Positions 64,000 to 64,000 of a stretch of DNA of 64,000 nt are shown here, one piece after another. Under the pieces are notes generated by a model that was given only the letters and a program-made list of their open reading frames with translations, was not told the origin of the DNA and made no database searches. Source of the DNA: Panax quinquefolius (Eukaryota; Streptophyta; Magnoliopsida; Apiales; Araliaceae); assembly GCA_020205615.1 (NCBI GenBank), contig CM035171.1:8306160-8370159 (forward strand), written 5' to 3'. Each line of letters opens with the position of its first letter. Position 1 is the first letter of the stretch. The position numbers and the translations under genes are program-made.

Positions 64000-64000
64000 A

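Overview
The window is nuclear DNA from a flowering plant, almost certainly a eudicot. It has AT-rich introns with GT..AG borders, a nuclear gene for a plastid-type ribosomal protein, a plant glutamate-receptor-like gene, plant HMGB genes, and dense nested transposons of plant type (Ty3/gypsy, hAT, Mutator-like). I cannot name the species from the sequence.

Layout. 1-18.7 kb is a retrotransposon nest: a minus-strand Ty3/gypsy fragment with gag, primer-binding site and a ~2.7 kb LTR (1-5.45 kb), an inverted partial LTR (to 6.68 kb), plus-strand LTR segments rich in short tandem repeats (6.7-11.9 kb), a 3' LTR preceded by a polypurine tract (11.99-14.42 kb), and a small element with ~500 bp direct repeats that is split by a 2.75 kb solo LTR (14.4-18.7 kb). 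19.2-21.1 kb holds an apparently intact HMG-box gene. 21.4-29.8 kb holds a hAT-type MITE, a foldback MITE, a deleted hAT element carrying a 2.5 kb solo LTR, and a Pack-MULE-like element that captured part of a BODYGUARD-like alpha/beta-hydrolase gene and was then hit by a second MULE-like insertion containing a long G/A-only tract. 31.2-37.3 kb has a 5' fragment of a B3-domain gene and a ~2.7 kb tandem duplication that yielded two further, damaged HMG-box copies. 38.5-48.6 kb is the main genic block: an unrecognised membrane-protein-like reading frame, the nuclear gene for plastid ribosomal protein uL6 (minus strand), and, divergently, a six-exon GLR3-type glutamate-receptor-like gene carrying one 2 bp frameshift. 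48.6-64 kb is again transposon: a complete but decayed 10.3 kb Ty3/gypsy element (5' LTR, PBS, gag, pol, PPT, 3' LTR) inserted in another LTR of the same kind that runs off the window.

How it fits together. The genes do not form a pathway. uL6 acts in plastid translation, the GLR is a cation channel subunit, and HMGB proteins are chromatin architectural factors. The more unusual content is structural: LTRs whose bodies are mosaics of hairpin-forming tandem repeats, insertions dated relative to one another by target-site duplications, a captured gene fragment inside a MULE, and HMGB duplication with a breakpoint inside an intron. Many small indels between repeat copies fall at CTG/CAG words, so part of the apparent decay could be sequencing or assembly error. 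Nothing in the window is, to my reading, a clearly new biochemical system.
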